Positions 36,701 through 48,500 of a stretch of DNA of 64,000 nucleotides are shown in pieces (position 1 is the stretch's first letter; the number at the start of each line of letters is the position of its first letter). The DNA lies in NCBI GenBank assembly GCA_973895155.1, contig OZ316892.1, positions 19,034,001 through 19,098,000 on the forward strand, in the 5' to 3' direction. The notes under the pieces were generated by a model. The model saw only the letters and a program-made list of their open reading frames with translations, made no database searches and was not told the origin of the DNA. The stretch comes from Marsupella aquatica. Lineage: Eukaryota > Marchantiophyta. A program made the position numbers and the translations under genes.

Positions 36701-38735
36701 CACCATCCGAGTGTCTCTAACAGAGGAACCAGAGTTTGAGATTGAGCCTTGTGACAAGCTCGCCAAGTTGGGAATGAAGGCAGCTGCCGAGCAGAGAGGC
36801 GTTGAACCTTTCGAGGATAAGCATCGCCGCTACTTCGACTTCCAGAGACGCACTGGCACACTCCCAGCTCAGAAAGAGGGAGACGAGGTGGACTACAGAG
36901 GTGTGCTCCATCGTGATGGATCTGTCCTTATGTCTGTCTCTCTAAAGCAACTGGAGAACCCAGAAGAGTTGTACAGATCTCTGGCGACCAAGCTCATCAT
37001 TGGCATGCCCTACAAGGATCTGGCAACAGTGGACACCATTCTCTTGCGTGAATTGCCACCTGTTGAGGACAAAACAGCCGTAAGATGTTCATCTTATGCA
37101 GCTTGAAATTTATATGTTATGGCGTGTTGCTGATTGCTATCTTGCTCTTATGTAAGACACCTTTTGTTTATCATATCCATTTCACACGTGTTGTCCTTAT
37201 GCACACGTTAATTGCGACTGTTGTTTTTCAGAGACTGGCGGTAAAACGACTGGTTGACATCGGCGTCGGAGTGCTGACCCCACTGTCTGAGCAGCTCGCG
37301 AAGCCTTTACCCAATGCTATGGTGCTTCTGACTCTGGATGAGGCTGCAAAGTCATTAGATAAGGTTCCAGCAGGTATTAGCCTAACCATCGAACTTTTTC
37401 GTCTTCTCCTTTCTCTGCTTGTTCTGCCTCAGCTTCTCGAAGTTACGGCTAAAGTACCACGACATTAGTGTATAAATTGTTGACAGCAGACAGGGTACCT
37501 ATCTCTTAGAGAAATAACGTCAAAGTCCCTTCCGCTGACTACCTGTGCTGACCGCATACATGATACTTGACATTCGCAGGAACAAGATATGCAGTCAGTG
37601 TTCGAGGAGATGAACCATATGAGCAGCTTGAAGTGCTGAAGGACATTGATGCGGTTATGATCCTGGCTTACCTTCCCGAAAGTGAAGAGAAGTCCAGCCG
37701 TGTACAGGCCTCAAGGAGGTTATTTGAGTTCGTGGAATCTAATGATATCCAGTTCCCAGTCATTCACCATCTCAAGTTCCCTGCAGGAACCGCAAGGTGA
37801 GGACAGGAAGTGTTAGTCGTTTAACAAAAAGGCTTTGAAGTTGCTCTTTCTATTCGAAATTCTCCTACGGGGCATTGCTGATAAGGAGTCTCCCTACTGT
37901 CCAGGGATGACTTGGTGATCAAGGCTGGCAGCGAAGCTGGTGCTTTGCTGGTGGACGGCCTTGGGGATGGTCTTATGTTGGAGGCTGCTGACCAAGACTT
38001 CGAATTTCTGCGAACTACTTCCTTTGGAATGCTTCAGGGATGCCGGATGCGAAACACAAAAACGGTTTGTTTTTTGCCCTTGCGCTCGTGTCAACTTGAT
38101 TGGGGGATGGAAGGTTCCGTTTTGTTTTAATTCGGGCTCTACTTAATCATGCTCTTTCCCATTATTTTTCTTTCAGGAATATGTGTCCTGCCCTTCATGT
38201 GGACGCACCCTTTTCAACCTTCAAGACATCAGCGCTGAGATCCGGGACAGGACATCACACCTTCCCGGTGTAGCTGTAAGTGTACAAACCAGATTCACTT
38301 TCAACCATATTTCACGTCTTGTTCTTCTCCAAAACAATGGAGTATCACCGGATGTTGTCTACGATGCTTTTTCTAATCTCATGATCTACCTCAGATTGCT
38401 ATCATGGGTTGCATCGTCAACGGCCCAGGAGAGATGGCAGATGCAGACTTTGGATATGTTGGTGGTGCTCCAGGAAAGATTGACCTCTACGTTGGCAAGG
38501 TATGCTGCTCTATCAGTGCTTGACGAAACTCGGTCGTTCATGTTTGATTGTCGATGTCAATCCGAACTTTGGATTTGTTGAATTTGTAGCTCCTACTGAT
38601 TGAAAGGAATCATGTGTTATGGCTGTTCAGGAAGTAGTTAAGAGAGCTATCCCAATGGAAACAGCAACAGATGCGTTGGTTCAGCTCATCAAGGACCATG
38701 GTCGATGGATCGAGCCTGCCGCTCTGGAAAACTAA
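33765..38735 (+). CDS. HDS: 4-hydroxy-3-methylbut-2-enyl diphosphate synthase, plastid (HDS/IspG)
   Basis: Converts MEcPP to HMBPP in the plastid MEP isoprenoid pathway, using a 4Fe-4S cluster with electrons from ferredoxin. Exons: 33765-34008, 34420-34577, 34842-34948, 35106-35206, 35741-35937, 36188-36418, 36687-37079, 37232-37373, 37580-37796, 37905-38064, 38177-38275, 38395-38499, 38631-38735 (2,259 nt, 752 aa; the Arabidopsis protein is about 741 aa). Every intron is GT-AG and phases join without a break. The N-terminus is rich in Ala/Arg/Ser, like a plastid transit peptide. The TIM-barrel part includes [23 protein letters not shown] and FSMKASNP. A plant-type insertion domain follows, then the Fe-S domain with CPSCGRTLF (C655, C658) and GCIVNGPGE (C689, E696). 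The start is the only in-frame ATG after a stop; an upstream in-frame TTG is not a plausible start. Confidence 0.97.
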
Positions 38736-39633
38736 AAGCAACGTGCCGCACATAATTTTCAATAGGTCCAGATTGTTCACATACATTATAGTTCAATGGC
38801 TGAGACGTTGACATCAGAGGGTCAACGACCATTAGGTTGAACCTGTTGATCTACATAATTAGGGGAAGACTTGGATATGATCATCTTGCCTTGGTCCAGT
38901 CGGTGCACAGATTTTTCCAACAATTGAGATGAGTGATGACCATGTGCTTGTAGAGTGAACTCGCTGAAAATAACGACTACAGTAAATACTCGAGAATTAG
39001 TCCAGCTGGTCTACAGACAGTCCAAAAATTGAGACTAGTACGACCATAATCCGAGGGCCGAACCTGCTGTCCAGGTCAAGTCAAGAGTGGCTAAATTAGT
39101 GCGCAAGCTCATTGAAAGATGTCAATCCAGCAGATGAGAGCTTACTACAGCTACACTTCAGGGGTTTGGGGGCACTTCTATCCAGGTTACTAGTTGCTAG
39201 GAACGCAACTTTTAGTGAAGTGTAGAAGATTGCTGTTCAGATTATCCCGAGTTGCATGTATAGAGTTTCGTAAAACTTTCAAGGTCCTTAAGCACGTCTG
39301 TAACGCCTGATGAACGTTTGTTTGATCATGAGTACGACATTTAGATTAATAAAAATTATTTGGCTCATAATCAAGTTCACGTTGGACGATTAGGAGGGCA
39401 AATCTCGCCATTGAAACCTGAATTGCAATCAAGACTAGGCTGGAGCAATGTTCGCAAGCAGCTTAAGCTTTAGAGTGAATTCAGGGAGAGTTGTCTGAGC
39501 AGAACCTGGTTGTGGCAATTACTCAGCAGTCCTTGGCATTCTCTTGGATTGTAGTTTTGGTGCCTTGGACGTCCTAGGCATTGTAACGTGAATAATAGAA
39601 TCTGATCACAGAGGCTGCAAACTTATATTGTAG

Positions 39634-39830
39634 GGTCTAGAGACATCTACATTTAGACCATTCCATCCCAAGTGATTGGCCTACCAACACCTATTCCTGA
39701 AATGAGCTTTCAGAGTTAAAGAGTGTGTTTCTCTCTAGAGACTTCTACTTCGTTTAGACCGTTGCACCTCGAGTGAGCGGCCCACCAACACCCACTTGTT
39801 CCTGAAAATTGGCTTTTCATAGTTAAGAGT
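39634..39830. repeat. About 98-bp imperfect tandem duplication
   Basis: The order tctagaga-tctactt, tttagacc, gagtg, ggcc-accaacacc, ttcctgaaa is present at 39,636 and again at 39,734. Confidence 0.7.
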
Positions 39831-40034
39831 CTATTTCGGACTTTAATCCACGGCCAACTACCGACAGCCTTGTGGCCCTGTTAAGACTAAAGAAGATCCT
39901 ATCCAGTAAAGGTGTGAATGAGTCCAGTTATTGAGGCATTTAATACAATTCATTAAAACTAGTTGTTGGCACTACGTATGAATTGTTTTCAACAAAGACA
40001 TTCCAGTGATAAAAGACCCCAAAAAAGTTTGTGG

Positions 40035-40230
40035 GTGTTCAGTAGAATCTAACCGGCCTTGTGTTACAAATTGTGGAGACAACGGAGCTAGACACATTGT
40101 AGTGGTAGAAGACCAATTTTCTTCTAGTGTGTGTTCAGTAAAATCTAAGCGGCCTTATGTTAGAGTGGTGGAGACTAACTGACTAAGGGAGCTCGACGAC
40201 TGTGCAAAATGGAGCTGAAATGTATGAATA
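40035..40230. repeat. About 96-bp imperfect tandem duplication
   Basis: gtgttcagtaNaatctaaNc followed by ggcctt-tgtta occurs at 40,035 and at 40,131. Both copies continue with gtggagac and ggagct. Confidence 0.65.
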
Positions 40231-40593
40231 ATGTCGTGCGGGCCAACATCTACTGCGAGAAGGAGTATAATCTTTTCCGCCTATGAATGTCTGTGACTTC
40301 CAATTGAAAGGGTGTCCATTTAGTTGGACATTTCACATTTAGAATAGTCTGGCTATAGTGACGAGACGAGGCACGAAGAATGGGAATGGCTCCAAACAAA
40401 CAGCCTCCTCAGAGGTTCTATCCACTGCGGGCAGCTGACAGGTTAGCTCACAGTCCGAGCAAATATCTGGGAAGGAGGTAGTCATATCCTTGGATTTGAA
40501 GGAATTACTCATCACGGCCAGGATGGGATGAAGTAATTAAGAGTACACCAGATACACAAACAAATGAATTGAATTCATTCGAGTCAAACGATC

Positions 40594-40721
40594 CCCCAAA
40601 AAGGGCTAGGGATGCAAAGTACACAAATGCATAAAACAAATATGGACAATGAGAGGACCCCAAAAAGGGCCAGGGATGCAAAGTACACGAATGCATAAAA
40701 CAAATATGGACAATGAGAGGA
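40594..40721. repeat. 64-bp tandem duplication
   Basis: Two nearly identical 64-base units begin ccccaaaaagggc and end gacaatgagagga, differing at only two or so positions. Confidence 0.9.
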
Positions 40722-41204
40722 ACTAAAGTGGCTGACACACTTTCACCTAAATTGTCTTCTCTATCTGCACTAATTGTTGAATGAACAGGGTCATGAATGC
40801 ATGGTGCTCACGAGCTGTTGTAGGATTTCTCCAAAGAAATATGCACCTGAGTTGGGAGGGAGAGCGAAGACTCTATAGCTCTGAATCTGAGACTGCAATA
40901 TAGCCAGAACACTGTCATCCGAAGAAGCAATCGGTCAATTGCTGAAGCACGAAACAGTCAACGATGAACCTTCAGTGGAACTGGTTTCCACTGAGCACAT
41001 GATGATAACAACTTCCAAGAAGGAGAACGGACTCAGAGCAGAGATGCCCCTTGACATGCTGTTGCTTGAGCTGTATTAGCATGTTCACTAATGGGAATAA
41101 ATTATTTACCTAATTTTCTTAATTAATTTATGATCGTTAGATCTAGCGAATGGGGTCTGTGATTTAAGGTGGGAATTTCCTTATCTAATTTCTTTATACC
41201 AACT

Positions 41205-41345
41205 TGTTCCATCTCCCTAGATTTAAGGATAGTCTTCAGGTTTTTTACTAATGAGGTCTAAGTGAGAAAAGGGCTACTCAAAGACAGAAAAACCTGGTCA
41301 AAGAATCTTAAAAAGTGACCAAGAATTTTGGCAAAATTTGGCTAG
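41205..41345 (+). repeat. Dispersed repeat (AGATCTCCC family), diverged copy
   Basis: ccatctccctagatttaagg starts the match, followed by aaaacctgg and ttttggcaaaatttggctag segments in the order seen at 750-930. A partial core, gttagatct, lies just upstream at about 41,137. Confidence 0.5.
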
Positions 41346-41619
41346 TATTAGTCACGGAGAAAACTGTGATTATGTCACCAGACTCACAGGGCCGACACCA
41401 AGTCCAGCAGCCGCTTCAGTCCAACCTCCACGTGGAGTCAATGACGGCCTCTTCAGTCCAACCTCCAGGTGGAGTCATTGACGGGCCGGGCGAGGTCGTT
41501 CCAGCCGCAAAACCCGCGACATGACCCTACAGTCCTACACCCCCCGGGTCCCCAGGTTACCCGGAACTCCCCTGTCTCGTGCTCTGGCTTCTCTTTGCTT
41601 CTTTGTCGTCTCTCCTTGC

Positions 41620-42065
41620 CCTAGCCTTTTACGTCCGCCCTCGCTCCGCCCCTGTCCTGGACACCTGTTCTGATGACCCTAGCCATCACTTCTGCCCTGG
41701 CTCCGCCCGTGTTCTGAATACCTTAGCCGTCACATCTGCCCTCGCTCCGCCCCTGTCCTAGGACCTGTTCGGATAACATTCACTTCTGTCCTGGCTCCGC
41801 CCTTGTCCTGGGACTTGTTCTGAAGACCTTATTAGCCTTCACGTTCCGCCGCTTTCCTGGATCTGTTCTGAAGACCCTAGCCTTCACGTCTGCCCTTGCT
41901 CGCCCCTGTCCTGGGAATCTGGGACCTGTTCTGAAGACCCTAGCCTTCACTACTTCTGCCCTCGCTCCGCCCCTGCCCTGGACCTGTTCTGACGAGACAG
42001 GGGCACAGGCTTCTACCATGCCTCGTGCTGGCCCTCGCTGTGCCCCTGTCCTGGACCGGTTCTGG
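41620..42065. repeat. GC-rich minisatellite upstream of the M16 gene
   Basis: About eight imperfect units of 45-65 bases share cctagccttcac, tctgccctcgctccgcccct, gtcctgg and acctgttctgaagac. The array ends about 450 bases before the M16 start codon. Open frames across it are repeat artefacts. Confidence 0.85.
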
Positions 42066-42104
42066 AGCGAGCACCCGCCGCTGCTGGGACGCGCACCGCA
42101 GTGG

Positions 42105-42138
42105 ACAGGGCAGGGCAGGGCAGGGCAGGGCAGGGCAA
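42105..42138. repeat. (CAGGG)n microsatellite
   Basis: About six units of caggg lie 380 bases upstream of the M16 ATG, adjacent to the minisatellite. Confidence 0.85.
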
Positions 42139-42518
42139 TACAGAGTAGAGGGGATCCAACGAGCGAGGCTCGAGGTGCAGGATGGCAACATCCAAAATTT
42201 GGTGAGGACCTACAGTACCCGGGAGGGTGAGGGCAGAGGATCTCTCGTATGGCAGGAAGGATTCATCGTTTTGGCCTCATCAGGCTCGCCGACTGAGCTT
42301 TGGACAGAGGCAGCAAATTGTATTACGCTTGTCGCGAAGAATGGCAGGCCGCAGATCGATCCCGAGCGCCGGTTTCTGAACTCAATCGGGAGGGGGGTCG
42401 GTAGCGGAAGCATTTTGCTCCGGAGATTCGCGAAGGAGACGAGAGTGGTGGACAGAGGAGGACGTACAGACAGAGGAGGCGGACAGGGGAGGAGTTACAC
42501 GAGTGTGTTCACAGGAGG

Positions 42519-45500
42519 ATGAACGCGTTGCGGGCGCCTGGCGTTGAATCTCCGCTTCCCATAGTCGGTTCCAACGCCGGAGGATTCAAGTCGCTCAAGC
42601 TTCTCAGTGTCAAATCTTCGGACCCTCTCCCGGTTGGCCCTATCGGCGTCCAATATGGTGTCCTGTCTAACGGTCTTCGTTACTACGTCCGCCGAAACCC
42701 CAAACCTCGCTTGCGAGCGGCACTTGCGCTTGGCGTCCGAGTCGGGTAAGTTCTCCTGCCTGGACTGCAAATGTTTTTGACCTGAAGATCGATCCAAGAA
42801 GGATGAATGCCTTTCAAACGCACGGGGGTGAGTCCATTGACGGAATCCTTCCCCTGTTTCGCTGGTCCCGGTAGTGCCGCAGTAATGCAGGCGGTTTCAC
42901 TGCGGATTACTCGTTATACTGCAGTGAGCAGATCCGAAGGCGTGAAATTTTGGACTCCAGCTGCCAGGGAAAGCCTGGATAGCTGTTATAATGATAATCA
43001 CTGAAATATGTAGGGAGGTTGATATCAGCTCTCTGTTCTGACTGTTCAATCATCCAAACGCCAGAATTAAGAATTAGTTGTTGGTTATAACATTAAAGCA
43101 AGTCGTTGAACTAGGAACTGAAAATCCTTTTGCAATATGAGTTTGTTCCCAATATATGTATTCTCTTTCTTGAGATTCAACCACTCGATCCTTAGGACGT
43201 TTAGGGTTTATCCTGCAAGATCCCCTGCAATCCAATTCTTAGAAATCACGAATGTTTTACAACATAGTATTTTTTGCTGAAACTTTTTCTCCTAGGCAAA
43301 ATATTTCAAAGGTCCCCTAAAAATGGCTTCTTTGTTGGCCAAAGCCGTCAAGTATTTCGCATCGAGGGTTGCTGTCAGGGTTGCGTGATATAGCTGAACG
43401 CCACAGAGAAGAATGTTGTGCTTGGCATTGATTGCGTTTGAGTTTTACATGGTCGTTGCCAATAGTTTTGGACAACAATATATATCAGGTGATGCTAGTG
43501 AATTAACTGCCTGTGATAAGCGGGGCCAAATGGATGTCTGTCTCCGAATGTAATCATTACTATGCATTGACCGTTATGATAGTGATTTGGAGTAGCCTAG
43601 ATGATCTGCATACCTAAGGTCGATACTACTAGAAATGGGATCTTGCACGTGGCTTTGGTAGCTCATGCGCAGAATCTGGATTAGAGAATAATATACGAGA
43701 ATTTCATCAGAATTTGTCTTTTTATTCATGTTATCTGGTTCGAATGGGAATAACAATTCGGACGAATGAATTCTGGAGTGCAGCTCTGTGCTGGAGCTGG
43801 AGGAAGAGCGAGGTGTTGCTCACATTGTAGAACATCTGGCGTTCAGTGCAACTAGGCGCTACACAAATCATGATATAGTCAGGTTCCTTGAAAGTGTTGG
43901 AGCAGAATTTGGAGCTTGTCAGAATGCTTCAACGTCCCACGATGAGACAATCTACGAGCTCGTGGTTCCTATTGATAAGCCTGAATTATTGTCACAGGCT
44001 CTTTCAATTCTTGCCGAGTTCAGTACAGAGGCAAGTTGCTCATTCCGCAATTCTCGTCAGACAGCTCGTTGGAGCTGTATAGTTGCAGCGAGTATCCGAA
44101 ATTGATGTCGAGTGAACCAGATGTTAATCTAAAAGTTGTAGATTTTCTGAGGTCTTCAATTTCCTTGTGAGGACAGGTTCGAGTATCTGAAGAAGACTTG
44201 GAGAAAGAAAGAGGAGCTGTACTGGAGGAGTTACGGGGTAGTCGGAATGCTTTGGGACGAATGCAAGAAGCTCACTGGGTCCTGATGATGAAAGGATCTC
44301 AGGTTGTTATTGAACCTGCTTTATGCCCAACATTGGGCTGGAGAAGAATAGGCGCAATTTATAAATTCTCTGCAAGACTGCAACAGTTGTTTGGCAAAAG
44401 TTGCAGTATCATCGTAAGATTGGTAGCAAATTGTTGACTGTTGTTCCTTGCTTCACCTCGTCACGTGACAGTATGCTGATCGGCAGCCAATCGGTTTAGA
44501 GAAGGTGATTAGAAATTGCACGGCAAAAACAGTAAAGGAGTTTTATCAGAAATGGTATCATCCTGAGCATATGGCGATTTTGGCAGTTGGTGACTTTCCA
44601 GATGTTGAGGTATTTGATCGACCTTACTACCGTTGAGTTAGAAATATGCAACTTGCCAACACTTGCTTGCGAATGTTTTTCAAGTTGAATTTTCTGACAT
44701 CATGAATATGACATACCCAATTATGCCTGAGAAAGCAAGACGAGGACTGTCATTTGAAATTTGTTTCCATGCTTCCTTTTTGTTGCAGGAGGTCGTAGAA
44801 CTTATAAAGACCCACTTTGAAGAAAAGCAGGGTGTCCCAACCGAATCTCCCCTAACTATTCCCTTTTCTCCTGTTCCATCCCATGAGGAACCCCGCTTCT
44901 CATGTTTTGCAGAAGCAGAAGCAGGAGGGGTAAGTCCTGCACCTACTTAAAAAACTGGAGCGATGCTTCGGTTTTATCGTCTTCACACCCAGAAGCTCTG
45001 GCCTTGGTAGTGACCCTTGCTTTGGGATTCATGCCAACTCTAAAAATATATACTGACAGTATAGTTTGTCCACGTCTGTTCGTTCCTTTCTGTTCGAGAA
45101 CGACTAGACTTAGATGGAGAAATATGAAATGCTTGCTGCAAGGATTTGAACGTGAAGAATCTGGATGGCTTTCTCCAAAGTTTGATAATATGACTAGGAA
45201 TTATGACCCACTTTTTTGTCGAATGTGGATTTCAGTCAGCCGTGATGTTAAGCTGCAAGATTCCTTCCACGGATATTGTGACAATTGCAGACTACCGATT
45301 TTCATTAGCAGAGGGAATGTTCCACAATGCTTTGAATCAAAGGTTTTTTAAGATCTCTCGAAAACAAGACCCGCCATTCTTTTCTTGTAGCACATCAAGT
45401 GAAGCTTTTGTCCGCCCAGTGAAAGCGTACATCATGTCTGCAAATTGTAAAGAGAGAGGAACTCTGCAAGCATTGGAGAGCATGCTTACAGAGGTGAGTG

Positions 45501-48500
45501 CCAATCTGACCACCGGTCTGAACTTTCTGTCCCATGCCTCAACAGGATACATGTCAGTGATTTGTTTGATTGGATCCTTTCACAGAGAAGCAGAGTTTCA
45601 TACCGTAGTGTTTAAACCCAGTAGTGGTGTCAAGATGCCACCAAAACCTAGGATTTTAGCATCTTCATTTCCTGATATCCGATTACTCTGTTTTGCAGGT
45701 TGCTAGGGTACGTCTTCATGGATTTTCAGATCGGGAGATAGCACTTGTTAGAGCCTTCCTGATGGCTGACATCGAATCTGCCTACTTGGAGAAGGACCAA
45801 GTGCCATCTACTAGTTTGAGAGATGAGTACCTTCAGGTATTGATTCATGTGTTCAGCGCATTTGCCTGTTATATGTCATGCATGCTTGGATTTTGTCACC
45901 GTTTGTAGTCCTGAGGCCACCAGACTGTCTGTTCTGTTATCTTCCAGCATTTTCTTCGTGGAGAGCCTGTGTTGGGGATAGAGTACGAGGCGCAACTTCA
46001 AAAGACTCTTCTTCCAGGCAAGACCCTATTGCTGTCCTCCCTCTCCTCCACACTACGTTGGAACTTGAGGCATATTCGCTGTGTTAAAGTCTGGTCCTAT
46101 CTCGTAAGCACAACAAATTTTGGAAGTCTTGGTGTTGATCCTTGGGGTACGACTCACCGTGATGAACTATTTTAGCTTGCCTTTCTCACCTTGATTCTTC
46201 TTCTGTGGCAGATATTACGGCTGCAGAGGTTGCAAAGATTGCAGACTTCTACTTGAGCAAGAATAGCTGTGTTGTGAAGACCGTGGAACCTCGCGCACGT
46301 GTAACACCAGAAGCCTTGAAAGGTGTACTTCGTAAAGTTGAAGCTCTTGAGAGCAGTGGTGACCTCTCCCAGTGGGATGAAGAATTGATACCGGATGACA
46401 TAGTGGATAGAAAGCCTATTCCGGGGTATGACTGAAACTATGTACCACATCCTTGGTGTTATAGGTTTTAGTAGCAGACTATATTCGTGTTTCAAATTGC
46501 TGTTGAAAGATGTTTTGATGCCCTGTTACACTTCAAGGACATGCGAGACAGAATTTGCATGTCATGAACGATAACAGGATTTTTTCACAGCAACTCGCAG
46601 CAGGAACAGTCGCTAAATATCGTCATGGCATCAGTCGACCTTTGGTTTGCACGCATACGCTGATTATGCTGAGTGATGACAAGCTGATGAAATGCGCTGT
46701 TTAGCTGCGATGCATTCTTGGGCTTGAGGGAATGGGTGATTCCCATAGAACGAGTTCTTAACTGTTTGCTGGTGCTACAGGTCTATTGAATCCACTACTG
46801 AGTTTCCAGAGTTTGGTGCAACAGAGTTAATATTAAGTAATGGGATGAGAGTGTGCTATAAATGCACCGACTTCCTGGATGATCAGGTTGAGCCCGGTTC
46901 TCGTTGTCTTTTCATAAACGGTTTCGTTACCCTGAATATATTATGAAATCATTTGGGACGATGTCGTCGGCAGAAACTGCTTGCTTCCTTAATAAAAAGA
47001 TTTCAGAGCTAGTATCTTGTCCTCTTCGTGATAACTTTGCACTGGAAATGATCTGGCCTGTAACGAAACAAATTGACTCGTCCTGACAGGTTCTTATAAA
47101 TGGCTATACCTACGGTGGCCTCTCTGAGGTCTTGGAGAGTGAATTTCTTTCCTGTTCTATGGGGTCAACAATTGCTGGTGAAATCGGTGTGTTTGGTCAT
47201 AGACCATCTATGTTGTTGGACATGCTTGCTGGCAAGAGAGCCGAGGTTGGAACAAAGGTTGGAGCATACATGAGGACATTCTCAGGTGATTGCTCACCTG
47301 CGGATCTAGAAACTGCTCTCCAGGTACCCGAACTATGTTCATTCCTCTATTTCGGCATGTTTGGCAATTAATTCGCTGTTCACTGCTATTGTCTTGAATA
47401 TGTGATGTTTTCCTTTTCAATAACTTTGCACTTACTTCCTTTGATGCACGTAATTTTCAGCTGCTGTATCAATTGTTTATCACCTCAGTTCAGCCAGGAG
47501 ATGAGGAAGTGAGACTAGTCATGCAGATGACCAGAGAGGCTATCAAGGCACAAGAACGAGATCCTTTTACTGCATATGCTAATCGTGTTCGTGAGCTCAA
47601 CTATGGCAATTCATATTATTTCAAGGTACCGCCGAATTCCGCTCCGTGACGCACGTACAAGTACTTTATTGACGAACATTATTTCCTCACCAGTTCTTTC
47701 CTGTCTCGACTGAAGATGCTGTTATCTTCCTTCTTCTTTCCTTTTGCAGCCTGTTACAGCAAGAGATTTGGGCAAGGTTGACCCGAAGAAAGCCTGCCAA
47801 TATTTCGATAATTGTTTTAAGGATCCTTCATCGTTTACAGTTGCCATTGTGGGCAATATTGAACCTGACAAAGCTATACCTCTGATCCTTCAGTACATGG
47901 TAAGATACATTCTCCTTAGCGCAACTCTGTGACGTGAATGCATCAGTTGCCCAACTTAATGGTGAATTTTTCCACATTCATACATCTAAAATGTCTTGGA
48001 CAGGGAGGTATTCCAAAACCGGAAATGCCAATGATGACATATCAACGTGATGAATTGAGGGCTTTGCCATTCACGTTTCCGGATGGGATTGTAAGGTATG
48101 GTTGTTTCTGTTCTTCTTGTGATTCAAAGATGTGGCAGCCTCAACATTTATGAATTACGTCCTTGTCACTGTGTTCTGGAAGGAATAGACACATAGTATA
48201 CACAAGAATGAGTACATTTTGTCCTAGATTGGGCCTGGTGAGCTTGTTTGGAACGTGAGGTGCTGATCTTAGGTAAGTGGAACTCTAGAGATTTTCCTTG
48301 TTGTCCAGATGCATCAATCAAGCCCGATCACGTACATGCACATGGTAATCATAACTGTACATCCGTACTGGGCGCGATGCAAGATTGCAATTTTGGTCGT
48401 CTGTCCTGTTGAACTATTACGGGAGTGGATTCACTTAGAGTGAGTGTTTTGCGAGATTAAGATGACTGGCGTTTTGACAAAATGGGTTTTGATGGACAGG

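Larger units (their letters stand above)
38736..41204. other. HDS 3' region and intergenic DNA with tandem duplications
   Basis: No gene supported. It holds three separate local duplications (listed individually). A possible AATAAA lies at 39,348-39,353, about 0.6 kb after the HDS stop, too far to assign with confidence. Confidence 0.4.

Noticed and set aside
41780-42522. Overlapping frames on both strands through the GC-rich minisatellite
   Set aside because: Repetitive composition opens all frames; products are repeats of the same unit.
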